NCBI GenBank assembly: GCA_036365515.1
Contig: CM070873.1
Span: 190,797,104 to 190,861,103, forward strand
Source of the DNA: Torymus aiolomorphi
Lineage: Eukaryota > Arthropoda > Insecta > Hymenoptera > Torymidae
Length of the DNA: 64,000 nucleotides
Direction of reading: 5' to 3'
Shown: positions 46,562-59,447 of the stretch, piece after piece
Layout: each line of letters begins with the position of its first letter
How positions within the stretch are numbered: position 1 is the first letter of the stretch
Program-made: the position numbers and the translations under genes
Notes under the pieces: generated by a model
Seen by the model: the letters and a program-made list of their open reading frames with translations, nothing else
The model's database searches: none
Told to the model about the DNA's origin: nothing

Positions 46562-47220
46562 CCACAGTAAACTTCTTTCTGCACAAGATTAAGATAATAA
46601 TTTCAAGAAGTTATATCCATAAATAAATGTCAAGAAAGCTTTTGTTCTCTCAGTGATTCTTACTTCATAAACAGCTTCAGAATATAATGTAAAATGAAAA
46701 TTAAAATACCGAAAAATGCCAAAATGATGTGTTATTGTGAATATTTGAACGTATAAAAGTGCGCAAGGTAATTTAATTTATGATTTGCTCATGATAAGAG
46801 GCACTAAAATGTTTCAGAATCCACAGTAAACTTTTTTCTACACAAGATTAAGATAATAATTTCAAGAAGTTTATCCATAAATAAATGTCAAGAAAGTTTT
46901 TGTTCTCTCAGTAATTCTGAGTTCATAAACTGTTTCAAAAGATTATATGAAAGGAAAATTGAAATACAGAAAAATGCCAAAATGATGTGTTATTGTGAAT
47001 ATTTGAACGAATAGAAGTGCTCAGAATAATTTAATTTATGATTTGTTCATGATAAAAGGCACTAAAATGTTTCAGAATCCACAGTAAACTTTTTTCTACA
47101 CAAGATTAAGATATAATAATTTCAAGAAGTTACATCCATAAATAAATGTCAAGAAAGTTTTTGTTCTCTCAGTGATTCTTAGGTCATAAACTGTTTATTT
47201 TTAATTTTACAAGATGTGAG
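46562..47220 (+). repeat. ~259-bp tandem repeat, three copies
   Basis: CCACAGTAAACTT starts copies at 46562, 46821 and 47079. Each continues ACAAGATTAAGATA, ATAAATGTCAAGAAAG, GTTCTCTCAGT and, in full copies, AATGCCAAAATGATGTGTTA. The third copy is cut short. Confidence 0.85.
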
Positions 47221-48115
47221 CAATGATAGATTATTAATTCAAGTATTTTTAATAAGAATTTCAAGAAAGTTATTTATATAAAAGAATATCGAGAAAGCTT
47301 TTATTCTCAATTTTTCTTAATTCATAAACTGTTTGTTTTAATTTCACAAGTTGCGTAGCAATGATCGGTTATTAATTCAAGTGGTTTTGTGTAAAAATTT
47401 CAAAAAATCCAAGTGTTGAGAATAATGTAATTAATGATTGGTTTATGTCGTGGGACGCTGAATGTTTTAGAGGAGCCATCTGTTCTGTGAATATTATAGT
47501 GCATGAAGTGTTTATATAAATTACTGCCATGGCTAGGTTTTGAATCTGCAATCAAGATCTTAATTTGCAAGTGGATTGTGACAAGCCTTTGACATTTGTG
47601 ACATTTATTTGAAATATTAATCTGAGTCTTTGGTTTGAGAAGCATTATTTCTACTTCAACAAATTTTGTCGACGTTAGTGCTTTATACTCTTAAGCTGTT
47701 GTACATATATGCTCATGGACTAATCAAATTATTATGTAATAGATTATTAATTCAAGTATTTTTAATAAGAATTTCAAGAAAGTTATGTATAGAAAAAAAT
47801 ATTGAGAAAGCTTTTATTATTAATTCAAGTACTTTTAATAAGAATTTCAAGAAAGTTATGTATATAAAAGAATATCGAGAAAGTTTTTATTCTCAATTTT
47901 GCTTAATTCATAAACTGTTTGATTTAATTTCACAAGTTGCGTAGCAATGATCGGTTATTAATTCAAGTGGTTTGGTGTAAAAATTTCAAAAAATCCAAGT
48001 GTTGAGAATCATGTAATTAATGATTGGTTCATGGTGGAGGACGCTAAATGTTCCATCTGTTCTGTGAACATTATAGTGCATGAAGCGTTTATATAAATTA
48101 CTGGCATGGCTAGGT
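47221..48115 (+). repeat. Two related ~590-bp duplicate blocks
   Basis: AAAATCCAAGTGTTGAGAAT starts at about 47402 and 47988, each followed by GTAATTAATGATTGGTT and GAACATTATAGTGCATGAAG-like text. AAGAATTTCAAGAAAGTTAT recurs at about 47262, 47767 and 47840. This looks like local duplication of the neighbouring tandem family. Confidence 0.65.
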
Positions 48116-48164
48116 GTCCAATGAAATTTATAATTAATAAATAAAAGAAAAAAACATTACTTTA

Positions 48165-49117
48165 ACTTTTACTAGTTTTACATTAAAATTTAGCATCATT
48201 AAATAATAAGTACATGTTATTTATTGAGAATTAAAAAAATATCCGTCAAACTCTGTACCAAAAGGTTTTAATTAGAGCTTAAATATTTTTTTAATACAAT
48301 TAACACGTTTTTAAAAAAACTAATTTTTTGAGTACGTTTAACAACACAATTTTTGTATAGTCCTTTTATTTCTTCGAATCTCATCTATAAAATAAGCACC
48401 CTCTACAAATGGTAATAATGTTTTTCATGTCTGTACAAATAACAATATTGTTAATATAAAACTTTCTACAAAAGTATAAAATAAGGGAAGTATAGACGTT
48501 TTTTCTGTATAATCTATAAAATAATAATATTTATGATTTTGTAAAAGAAATCAAATAAATACCAGTGAAAAAGTCTTTTACTTCTTTGAGTCATTGTATG
48601 CTGAACAAATTACTCTCTCTACCACCCTCTCTCTCTCCGACCCTTCCCCCCCCGCCTCCCTCTCTTTCTCACCGTCTCTCTCGCGCTCTCTCTCCCTCCC
48701 TCTTTTCCCTCCCCACTCTCTCTCTTCCTCTCTCCCTCTCTCACAATATCTGTCAAACTCTGTACCAAAAACTTTAATGATAGCGTAAACATTTTTTTAA
48801 TACAATCAACACGTTTAAAAAAAAAATAATTTTTTAAGTACGTTTTAACAACAATTTTTGTGTAGTCCTTTTATTTCTTCGGATCTCATCTATTCAATAA
48901 GCACCATCTGTAAATGGTAATAATGTTTTTCATGTCTGTACCAATAATAATATTGTTAATATAAAACTTTCTACGAAAGTATAAAATAAGGCAAACATAG
49001 ACCTTTTTTCTGTTTAATCTATAAAATAATAATATTTATGATTTTTTAAAAGAAATCAAATAAATACCCGTGAAAAAGTCTTTTACTTCTTTGAGTCATT
49101 GTATGCTGAACAAATTA
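48165..49117 (+). repeat. ~505-bp tandem duplication around a CT tract
   Basis: GTCAAACTCTGTACCAAAA at about 48244 and 48750 starts two copies, which both contain CATCT(A/G)(C/T)AAATGGTAATAATG and GAAAAAGTCTTTTACTTCTT. A CT/CCCT-rich tract (about 48612-48745) sits at the junction. Confidence 0.8.
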
Positions 49118-49790
49118 TATGTAAGTACATTCAAATTGTTCACTGCAAGTAAAGCAAACGAAAGTTGTGAAATCAATTATCGATAGTCAAGTAATGCAAA
49201 CAACTCTCGGAAACAACTGTATGACTGTTCTCAGAAATGTATTAAAATTTGTTCATCCTTCTATACAAATTAAACACAAGAAAATACTGAAATCAATTTA
49301 TTGTAGTCAAGTACCCATAAGTTAACTTGACTGACATAATACAACTTTTTGTACCTACACAAAAATATATTCAGCCTGTGGGCATAAAGTACTACTTAAC
49401 GGTCAAGAGGCGTAATTCACATACTCCTACTAAACTTTATAGAATTTACGCACTTACGCTCGTGTGGGCAAAAATTATCTAATTATATAACTAATTTTAA
49501 TTATATAACTATCTTTTACTTCTTCGAGTAAATGTATACTGAACAAATTACATGTAAATACATTCAAATTGTTCATTGCAAATCAAACAAACGAAAGTTG
49601 TGAAATCAATTTCCAATAGTCAAGTAATGCAAAAAATTCTCCGAAACAACTGTATGACTGTTCTCAGAAATGTATTCAACTTTGCTCATTTTTCTATACA
49701 AATTAAATACAAGAAAGTACTGAAATCAATTTATTGTAGTCAAGAACCCATAAGTTAACTTGACTGACATAATAGTACTTTTCGTACCGT
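49105..49790 (+). repeat. ~435-bp tandem duplication
   Basis: ACAAACGAAAGTTGTGAAAT, AACAACTGTATGACTGTTCT and AAGTTAACTTGACTGACATA occur in both copies (about 49105-49370 and 49540-49790). Between them lies a partial copy of the 49938 family. Confidence 0.8.
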
Positions 49791-49937
49791 GGACGTAAAA
49801 GTTTACACCCACGTGGGATCTGAGATGACACAAGGGTGTAAAGTATATCGCCCGAGGTGCGAACATTATTTTTCGATGCTGAAAGCGTAAAATTGCATTT
49901 TTCAAAATTATTACAAGGCGTAAAATGCGATTTTAAG

Positions 49938-50222
49938 CCTACAGCATCTAAATAGAACTTTTCATACCTTGCGTGTAAAATTAAATTTTACGCCCACGTT
50001 GTAGCTTCAAAAATATTCAGCCAGCGGGCACAAAGACTACTCGACGCCTAAGATGCGCAATAGCTCACATAATCCTACAAAACCTTATAGAACCAAATCC
50101 CTTTACGCCTGTGTGGGCGAAAATTATTTTAATTATATAATTTTAATAACTATTATGCTTCTTTTTATTTCTAAAATTCATAAGAATTTTTTCAGATATT
50201 TACGAAAAGTCAAAGCCTATAC
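49938..50222 (+). repeat. Left member of the outermost inverted repeat pair
   Basis: GCCTACAGCATC at its start and GTCAAAGCCTATA at its end match, reverse complemented, the end and start of 63713-64000. The repeat stops at TA, where CAGGGTCATTCTGG begins, so something may have inserted at a TA here. Confidence 0.85.
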
Positions 50223-50509
50223 AGGGTCATTCTGGAACAATACAACATTTATATACCAACGTGATCAGCGAGAAAAACTGAGTCAAGATCACTTGGTCCC
50301 GAAAATTTTCCGGCTAGTTTTCCACACCTCTGTTAAGCACAGGGGAATTTCCCGCATAGCGTCCGCCCTGGCAGAGCGGCGGCGCGAACCGAGCGGCGGC
50401 CGCCGCGGCAAAGAGTGGGGGGCAACCGTTGCTACGGAGTACGTCTACGGAAGCGGGAGGTAAGGGGGAAGCGGAGCAATCGAGGAGCGCAACGATTTAG
50501 TCCGCCGTA
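50223..50509. other. GC-rich spacer with TA-CAGGGTCATT start, no gene
   Basis: It begins CAGGGTCATTCTGGAACAAT after TA, like the end of a Tc1/mariner-type element. The matching right end is not visible. A GC-rich patch (50350-50470) is open for about 40 codons but unrecognised. Confidence 0.35.
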
Positions 50510-51115
50510 AAAATCGCTGTGAAATCGACTTGTCACAGAAATGACTGCATATTGGTTATAAGGTAAATCGAGGTCGCAAAAACCGATTTTGAAATTTGCA
50601 GATTCCTGAGTCCAAGGGTTCTATCCGAAAACAGCGTTTGAAAGTTTTATTTACTTATATCTCGAGAACCGCTTAGTCTACAACAAAATGGCTTACACCA
50701 AACGAAAGAGCGCAATTTTGAATCAGAAACGATTTTTTACTCGATTCCGATGAGTGCAAAGTTCCGATATAATTAATCGAAAAGAAATGAACATGCCCCC
50801 GACTTTCCTCCCGCGCTGCGGTATGCTTCCCGTGTCTCCCGCTGCCACAGCGTTTATTTCTTTTCGATTAATTATCTCGGAACTTTGCACTGGACGGAAT
50901 CGAGTTCAAAATCGTTTTCGATGCAAAATTTTAAGCTCTTTTGTTTGATGCAAGCCATTTTATTATTAACTATAATCAAATAAAACTTACAAACGTTGTT
51001 TTCGTATAGAAGCCCTGGGAAACTGAGAGAGCTGCAAATTTCAAAATCTGTTTTTGTCGACTTCGATTTACTTTATAAACAGAATTCAGCAATTTCTGTG
51101 ACAAGTCGATTTCAG
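50510..51115. repeat. ~600-bp foldback at the left edge of the giant palindrome
   Basis: GAAATCGACTTGTCACAGAA near 50520 matches its complement near 51100. The arms run inward with AATCGAAAAGAAAT(G/A)AA to a centre near 50815. Half of it is repeated at the far end of the palindrome (61085-61499). Confidence 0.75.
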
Positions 51116-52761
51116 TACTGGACTCATTTTCAAGACAGCTGGCGAGGAAAGCTTTCGTTTGATCGGCCAAAAGCTAGCGAAACTATGAACGCATCATAGT
51201 TGATATCTCTTGTTGATAAATAGACAGCGAGTCATGTATTTCCTTTCTTAAAAAACGTGGGCCCGATGTTGTGCAACATTTGAAAATTGATTTAGATTGG
51301 TCATAAAGAATAGGCGTGAAGATTTGCTATACTCGTTACATTTGAATTTTTATATTGCCTTTCTATACTTTAGGTATTTTAAACTAAATAAATAAATTAA
51401 CATAAAATATGAAAATAATTTTTTGTTTAAAAAAATTATCTGATTATCCTATCATTTTACGTATTCAGAATTAAAGAATGATAAAATACTTTTATTTTAT
51501 ACTTTGATTTTGTCATTAGTCTTTACAAAAAACGAGAAATCGACGGCACTGCTATTTTAGAGCGTTACATGAAAAGTTCTTTAGTTTAAATCATGTTAAC
51601 CATGGAATTTCTTGATGAAAACCAGGGAAGCGTTCGTTTCGTTTCGTCACCAGTTCAACTTTTATTTTCAGACTCGTAAACAGCTGTACAGCCATGCAGC
51701 GACAAGCTCACTCGAAAAATTACGGACGATGCCACCTTGCAGTATTACGACAAAAGTTCTTGCGCTAAAATGAATTTCTCACCCTCGCAAGCGCGTTATC
51801 CTTCTAATCATCAATGGATCATTCAATAAAAAAACGATAAAACAGTTACACGACCGTTGTCAAAATTTATGTAAAGGATTTTCTGACTTAAAATATTATT
51901 TTAACCCCACGATGAGCTCAGGTGGCTGGTAACACATTACCCTTTTAAACACAAGCGTTTTTCTATTAGAAATCAAGAAATCGCGTACACAGGCACCTCG
52001 TATCCTTACGTAAAGAGTTCTCGTGCATAAATAAATCTATCGGCTTCGATAAAACATCTAGAGCAGCACAACACTCTACCCTATGATGCCCAAGAGTATT
52101 GTTTGTTGAAAAAATTGCAAAATTAGAGTTGTTGTCGCTTCGCAGCTTTACATTAAAAGTTCTCGCGCTTTGAACATTAAAAGTTCATACAAAAAAGCAG
52201 ATCTATCTACCTATAATCTGCCTATAATAAACTGTAACGTAAATAGATAATCAGAATATGAATTGAAAGGAAAACTTCTATTAATGGTAACAAAAATCGC
52301 ATTTCTAGTTAACGAGGTTCATGCGCGACTCCCAAATTAAAGCAGTATTAAATCAAAAGGTTGTCTAAAATATGTAAGAGCAATAGTTGTAATGTAATTA
52401 AGCTATTTCAAATAATATAAATAGTTAATCTGTATAACTAAACAAAAATTTTTTAACAAAATGTCGATATTTCAGGAACAAATTTCGTCAGTACAAACAA
52501 TTATTGATGAAACACAGGGATCTTTTATCATTAACTACCGATTCCATTTTTCAAGATAAGATTTTGTTCCTTAATTTATTTCATTGTTACTTGCCGAAGA
52601 AAAATTCATAATTATCCAAAACCTTCGAAGTTAAAGCAAATTTGAAAAATACATTTCATTTACCATTTTCACGAATTTATGAACAACCACGGCCATGGTT
52701 ATAACATTCTGAATAATAATTGATTTTGTATTTTTCCCCCGACGAGACCCAAAAACATTCA
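51116..52761. repeat. Left outer arm of the palindrome, no gene
   Basis: AT-rich and non-coding, closed in all frames. Its mirror is 59448-61084. Several AAAAGTTC(T/A)(T/C)GCGC-like phrases recur within the arm. Confidence 0.7.
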
Positions 52762-52765
52762 TTAA
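52762..52765. repeat. TTAA at the left edge of the inner palindrome
   Basis: TTAA directly before GGGGGTCAGAGACC. Its mirror is 59444-59447. Confidence 0.7.
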
Positions 52766-52969
52766 GGGGGTCAGAGACCTTTAAAATGACGAAAAATCGA
52801 TTTTTTTTATTACATATTTCACTAAAAAACACTTGTACAATATGTCCCAAATTATTTTAAAGCATTATCCATTTTTCTTTTCAGAATATACACAAAACAT
52901 TGATAAAGCTTTATATTTGCTTTTTGTGTAAATTACATTTATAGCACTGCGTGACTTAAGTCCGCACTT

Positions 52970-53240
52970 ATGTCACGCATATCCGTGCGTTAACTAGTCC
53001 ATTATTTCACCGTGTTCATCGCACTCGCTACGCTCGTGCGTTCACCTCAACGTGCCCTAATGGACTGCTTAGCGTACGGATAGGCGTGACAGCTAACTTA
53101 AGGCATGCAGTGTTATAAAAAATTGTACGAAACTAGTGCGTTAAGTAACCCATTACACGCCGTAATAGGACCATCGCTACGCTCGGGCCCTAAGTTCACG
53201 CCGTGACATAATGGGCCACTTATCGCACTTGTATCGTAAT
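52970..53240. repeat. Subrepeat block with ATCGCAC...GTGCG motifs (left)
   Basis: Phrases such as CCGTGCGTTAA, CTCGCTACGCTCG and GGGCC(C/A)(T/C)(T/A)A alternate in both orientations. The mirror block is 58985-59250. It is non-coding. Confidence 0.6.
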
Positions 53241-53880
53241 GTACTATTTTCCCCTTGTATAGATAATATTGATTTGTACTATTTTTTTTGTTCATTTTTC
53301 TTTTTTTAATATATTTCAAATTTTCATTCTACATATGAATACTGCGTAACCAAATTATCCTGACATTGGATTTTCTCCCTGGAAAATTGTGAAAAGGTTG
53401 GAAAAGCGGTGAGTCTAAGGGTTTTGGCGACCGCGGAACACAATGGTGCAGTCAAAATTGACGTAGCACAAAAATAAAAAAGATAGCAATATTATTTTTT
53501 CGTAAAATAATTAAGTTTTGGTTTTTATGTCCATTTATCGAAGTTTGTTAAGTTTAAAGACCATACCACCTTTGAACGACCTCGCTATCGATATATTAAG
53601 TTAAAAAATTGACAATATATTGCTAGTATATTGGAAATATATTGGGTAGCATATGGGAACTATATTGCCAAACCTATTGGCGATATGTGTGAGATACCTG
53701 TTTGGCACAATAATTGCAATATATTGGAAATAGGTTTTGCAATATAGTGCCAATATACTTCCCATATCTATTGCCAATACATTACCAATGTAGATCCAAT
53801 AGTTTTGATTTCTACGCAGGTATGGCTGAAAGTATAAAGGATTCCGTACGGAAAGCTTTGGATTCAAATTTTTCGCACAA
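53241..53880. repeat. Left arm segment with ATATTGCCAATA-type repeats
   Basis: 53600-53800 is built from short ATATTGG/CCAATAT motifs that recur in both directions. Its mirror is at 58450-58640. The minus open frame here begins with GTG, not ATG, and is not taken as a gene. Confidence 0.65.
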
Positions 53881-56240
53881 CATTGACTGAAATTCACCTA
53901 AATTTATTACTAAGTTTCCCGTAACTAGAGCATATTTATCACTCTTTTCCCAAACTTAGGTGAAACTTAACATTAACTTTGTATGAAGTTTTACGTAACT
54001 TAATCAGAAGATTTCAATTTGGTTTTCCAAACTTTCAAAGAGATGAACTGAGGCAAAGTGAATATAAACATATGAAGTATTTCATAAGGCGAGTGTCCGA
54101 TTCGTATTTTTACACGAACATGGGCGGAAACTAATCTGAAGTTCATATTAAGTTTTCCGTCGATGGTTGTAACAAGCTTTTTCTTAAGTATGGCTGAAAG
54201 TATGGCTTAAAGTATGGCTGAAAGTATGGATTGAAGTATGGATGAAAGTATGGCTTAAAGTATGGTTGAAAGTATGGCTTAAAGTACGGCTTAACGTATG
54301 GCTTAAAGCATAACTGAAAGTATGGCTGAAAGTATGGCTTAAAATATGGCTGAAAGTATGGCTTACAGTATGGATGAAAGTATGGCTTAAAGTATGGCTG
54401 AAAGTTATCGTTTAGATTCCGTAAGGAGATCGTAGTATTCGAATTATTTCCACAACCTTGACTGTAACTCACCTAAATTTTGTATTAAGATTCTCGTGAG
54501 TAGAACGTATTTATCATTATTTTCCCAAACTTTAGCGAAACATAACATTAACCTTGTATGATGTTTTACGTAATTTAATCGTAAGATTTCAATTCGGTTT
54601 TCCGAACTTTAAAAGAGTTGAACTGAGCCAAAGTTAATATAAACATATGAAGTATTTCCTAAGGCGAGTGTATGATTCCTATTTTTACAGAAACATTGTC
54701 AGAAACTAATCTGAAGTTCATATTAAGTTTTCTGTCGATGGTTGTGACAAGCTTTTTCTAAAGTATGGCTTAAAGTATGGATTAAAGTATGGCTGAAAGT
54801 ATGGCTTGAAGTATGGATGAAAGTATGGCTTAAAGTATGGCTTAAAGTATGGCTGAAAGTATGGCTTAAAGTATGGCATAAATTATGGCTTACAGTATGG
54901 ATGAAAGTATGGCTGAAAGTTATCGTTTAGATTCAGTAAGGAGATCGTAGTATTGGAACTATTTCCACCACCTTGACTATAATTCACCTAAATTTTGTAT
55001 TACGTTTCTCGTGAGTAGAACGTATTTATCATTATTTTCCCAAACTTTACCGAAACTTAATATTAACATTGTATGTTTTACGTAATTTAATCGTAAGACT
55101 TCAATTCGGTTGTCCAAACTTTAAAAGAGATGAACTGAGCCAAAGTTAATACAAACATATGAAGTATTTCCTAAGGCAAGTGTAAGATTCGTATTTTGAC
55201 ACGAAAATTGGGGGAAAATAATCTGAAGTTCATATTATGTTTCCCGTCGATGGTTGTAACAAGCTTTTTCTAAAGAATGGCTGAAAGTATGGTTTAAAGT
55301 ATGGGTTAAAGTATGGCTTAAAGTATGGCTGAAAGTATGGCTGAAAGTATGGCTTAAAGTATGGCTGGAAGTATGGCTTAAAGTATAGCTGAATGTATGC
55401 CTGAAAGTATGGCTTAAAGTACGGCTGAAAGTATGGCTTAAAGTATGGCTTAAAGTATGGCTGGAAGTTAACGTTTAGATTCCGTAAGGAGATCGTAGGA
55501 TTCGAATTATTTCCACAACCTTGACTGAAATTTACCTAAATTTGTTGTATTAAGTTTCCCGTGAGTAGAACGTATTTATCATTATTTTCCCAAACTTTTC
55601 CGAAACATAACATTAATCTTGTATGATGTTTTACGTAATTTAATCGTAAGATTTCCATTCGGTTTTCCAAACTTTAAAAGAGATGAACTGAGCCAAAGTT
55701 AATATAAACATATGAAGTATTTCCTAAGGCGAGTGTAAGATTCCTATTTTTACACGAACATTGACGGAAACTAATCTGAGGTTCATATTAAGTTTCCTGT
55801 CGATGGTCGTGACAAGTTTTTTCTAAAGTATGGCTGAAAGTATGGCTTAAAGTATGGCTGAAAGTATGGCTTGAAGTATTGATGAAGGTATGGCTTAAAG
55901 TATGGCTTAAAGTATGGCTGAAAGTATGGCTGAAAGTATAGCTGAAAGTATGGCTTAAAGAATGGCTTAAAGTATGGCTTAAAGTATGGCTTAAAGTATG
56001 GCTTAAAGTATGGCTTAAAGTATGGCTGAAAATATGGCTTAAAGTATGGCTTAAAGTATGGCTGAAAGTTAACGTTTAGATTCCGTAAGGAGATCGTAGG
56101 ATACGAATTATTTCCACAACATTGACTGAAATTCACCTATATTTTGTATTAAGTTTCTCGTGAGTAGAACGTATTTGATCTTTCTTTTCCCAAACTTTGC
56201 CGAAACTTAACATTAACTTTGTATGATGTTTTACGTAAGT
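53881..56240 (-). repeat. Four tandem ~510-580-bp units with AAGTATGGCTTA/G satellite arrays
   Basis: Each unit has a conserved non-repetitive part (GTTTTACGTAATTTAATCGT, CATATGAAGTATTTCCTAAG, GACGGAAACTAATCTGA) and a 12-bp array of AAAGTATGGCTT/AAAGTATGGCTG. The arrays are at about 54186-54404, 54763-54925, 55272-55468 and 55826-56068. Reading the arrays gives Tyr-Phe-Lys/Gln-Pro repeats simply because 12 is a multiple of three. Confidence 0.9.
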
Positions 56241-57140
56241 TAATCATTTTAACCATGCAGAATATCTACAAAAGTAATGGCAACCCCCAGAGCTCCGTGG
56301 AAGGCCGGCAAAGTACCCCTAAAGCACGAAAAAATCACAAAAAATCTAATTCTGGCGTTTTTGAGATCCCGGATAATTTTATTACGGGAGTACAATTTTC
56401 AGCATGCAAGATAGCTACAAAAAAATTGGCAACCTCCAAAGTACCGCGGAAGACGCCCAAACTATCCCTTAAGCACGCAAAAAAATTTTTTGGGGGTGTA
56501 CTGCGATGCTTTGGGGATTGCCAATTTTTTTTAGCTATCTTGCATGCTCAAAATTATATTCCGATACTAAAATTATCGGGAATCTCAAAAACGGTGGAAT
56601 TAGATTTATTTTTGCGGTTTCTTGTGCTTTAGAGGTAGTTCGGGAGTCTTCCACGTTGCTATGGGTGTAGCCAATTTTTTTGTAGCTATCTTGCATCCGC
56701 AGAATTGTATTACGGGAATAAAGTTATCGGGGATCTCAAAAGCGGCGGAATTAGATTTTTTTGCGATTTTTCGGGCTAAAGTGGCAGTTGGTGGTCTTCC
56801 GCGGTGCTTTGGAGGTTGCCAAATTTTTTGTAGATATTCTGGATTGCGAAAATTGAATTCCGATAATAAAATTATCAGGGATCTCAAAAACGGCAGAATT
56901 AGATTTTTATTGGCATTTTTTCGGACTAAAGGAGATCTTCCGCGGTGCTTTGGAGGTTGCCAATTTTTTGGTAGCTATCTTGCATGCTCAAAATTGTATT
57001 CCGATAACAAAATTATCGGGGAAATCAAAAACGGTGGAATTAGATTTTTTTTGTAGATATTCTGCATTGTCAAAATTGAATTCCGATAATAAAATTATCG
57101 GACATCTCAAAAACGGCGGAATTAGATTTTTATTGTTCGT
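56241..57140. repeat. Head-to-head ~150-bp repeats at the palindrome core
   Basis: A unit with TTGGCAACC, CTAATTC(T/C)GCCGTTTTTGAGA and AAAATTATCGGGA is present about twice in one direction up to 56490. It is then present about five times in the opposite direction to 57140. The flip at about 56490 is the structural centre. Open frames here are repeat by-products. Confidence 0.85.
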
Positions 57141-58440
57141 GTAAAAATACGAATCTTACACTCGCTTTAGGAAATACTTCATATGTTTATATTCACTTTG
57201 CCTCAGTTCATCTCTTTTAAAGATTGGAAAACCAAATTGAAATCTTACGATTAATTTACGTAAAACTTCATACAAAGTTAATGTTAAGTTTCACCAAAGT
57301 TTGGGAAAAGAGTGATAAATACGATCTACTTACTCGAAACTTAATACAAAGTTTAGGTGAATTTCAGTCAAGGTTGCGGAAAAAATTCGAATCCTACGTT
57401 CTCCTTACGGAATCCAAACGATAACGTTCAGCCATACTTTAAGCCATACTTTCATCCATACTTCAAGTCATACTTTCAGCCATACTTTAAGCCATACTTT
57501 CAGCCATACTTTAGAAAAAGCTTGTCTCAACCATCGACAGAAAACTTAATATGAACTTCAGATTAGCTTCCGACAATGTTCCTGTAAAAATAAGAATCTT
57601 ACACTCGCCTTAGGAAATACTTCATATGTTTATATTAACTTTGGCTCAGTTCAACTCTTTTAAAGTTTGGAAAACCGAATTGAAATCTTACGATTAAATT
57701 ACGTAAAACATCATACAAGGTTAATGTTATGTTTTGGTAAAGTTTGGGAAAATAATGATAAATACGTTCTACTCACGAGAAACATACTACAAAATTTAAG
57801 TGAATTACAATCAAGGTTGTGGAAATAATTCGAATACTACGATCTCCTTACGGAATCTAAACGATAACTTTCAGCCATACTTTAAACGATACTTTCATCC
57901 ATACTGTAAGCCATACTTTCAGCAATACTTTAAGCATACTTTCAGCCATACTTTCAGCTATACTTTAAGCCATACGTTAAGCCATACTTTAAGCCATACT
58001 TTCAACCATACTTTAAGCCATACTTTCATCCATACTTCAAGCAATACTTTCAGCCATACTTTAAGCCATACTGTCAGCCATACTTTAGAAAAAGCTTGTC
58101 ACAACCATCGACGGAAAACTTAATATGAACTTCAGATTAGTTTCCGCCCATATTCGTGTAAAAATACGAATCGGACACTCGCCTTATGAAATACTTCATA
58201 TATTTATATTCACTTTGCCTCAGTTCGTCTCTTTGAAAGTTTGGAAAACCAAATTGAAATCTTCTGATTAAGTTACGTAAAACTTCATACAAAGTTAATG
58301 TTAAGTTTCACCTAAGTTTGGGAAAAGGGTGATAAATACGCTCTACTTAAGGGAAACTTAGTATTAAATTTAAGTGAATTTCAGTCAATGTTGTGCGAAA
58401 AATTCAAATCCAACGCTTTCCGTACGGAATCCTTTATACT
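57141..58440 (+). repeat. Right-arm units with inverted satellite arrays (two copies)
   Basis: These are reverse complements of the left units. The arrays (CATACTTTCAGC/CATACTTTAAGC) are at about 57431-57510 and 57871-58085. There are two units here against four on the left. Confidence 0.9.
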
Positions 58441-59443
58441 TTCAGCCATACCTGCGTAGAAATCAAAACTATTGGATCTACATTGGTAATGTATTGGCAA
58501 TAGATATGGGAAGTATATTGGCACTATATTGCAAAACCTATTTCCAATATATTGCAATTATTGTGCCAAACAGGTATCTCACACATATCGCCAATAGGTT
58601 TGGCAATATAGTTCCCATATGCTACCCAATATATTTCTTATAAAGTTATGGTCTTTAAACTGAATGAACTTCGATAAATGGACATAAATCTAAACCTTAA
58701 ATATTTTTCGAAAAAATAATTTTGCTATCTTTTTTATTTTGTGTTACGTCAATTTTGACTGCACCATCGTGTTCCTCGGTCACCAAAACCCTTAGACTCA
58801 CCGCTTTTCCAACCTTCTCACAATTTTCCAGGGAGAAAATCTAATGTCAGGATAATTTGGTTACGCGGTATACATATGTAGAATGAAAATTTAAAATATA
58901 TTAAAACAAGAAAAAATGAACAAAAAAAATAGTACAAATTAATATTATCTATACAAGGGGAAAATAGTACATTACGATAATAGTGCGATAAGTGGCCCAT
59001 TATGTCACGGCGTGAAGTTAGGGCCCGAGCGTAGTGAGGGTCCTATCACGGCGTGTAATGGCTTACTTAACGCACTAGTATCGTACAATTTTTTATAACA
59101 CAGCATGCCTTAAGTTCGCTGTCACGCCTATCCGTGCGCTAAGCAGCCCATTAGGGCACCGTGAGGTTAACGCGCGAGCGTAGCGAGTGCGATAAACACG
59201 GTGAAATAATGAACTACTTATCGCACGGATATGCGTGACACAAGTGCGGACTTAAGTCACGCAGTGCTATAAATGTAATTTACACAAAAAGCAAATATAA
59301 AGCTTTATCAATGTTTTGTGTATATTCTGAAAAGAAAAATGGATAATGCTTTAAAACAATTTGGGACATATTGTACAAGTGTTTTTTAGTGAAATATGTA
59401 ATAAAAAATCGAATTTTCGTCATTTTAAAGGTCTCTGACCCCC
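58441..59443. repeat. Right inner arm, mirror of 52766-53870
   Basis: It contains the mirrored ATATTGCCAATA block, the GTGCG block and the GGTCTCTGACCCCC terminus. No gene is present. Confidence 0.85.
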
Positions 59444-59447
59444 TTAA

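Larger units (their letters stand above)
52766..59443. mobile_element. TTAA-bounded foldback element (6.7 kb) inside the giant palindrome
   Basis: The termini are GGGGGTCAGAGACC and its complement with TTAA outside, closely similar to the 677-bp MITE at 9790 (GGGGGCTAGACACC). Inward come an AT-rich block, a block with GCACGGATATGCGTGAC-type sequence, and then satellite arrays and a head-to-head repeat at the core. I find no transposase frame, so it would be a non-autonomous piggyBac-like foldback. An alternative is that the TTAA edges are just part of one long inverted duplication. Confidence 0.6.

Noticed and set aside
56219..57144. Open frames at the palindrome core
   Set aside because: They follow the 150-bp repeat unit in both orientations and show no conserved protein motif.
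54143..58643. Family of open frames with an N-F-S-Q-like start and Tyr-Phe-Lys-Pro repeats
   Set aside because: The 12-bp satellite keeps frames open by itself. The frames start at GTG and not ATG, and several copies are broken. Treated as satellite.
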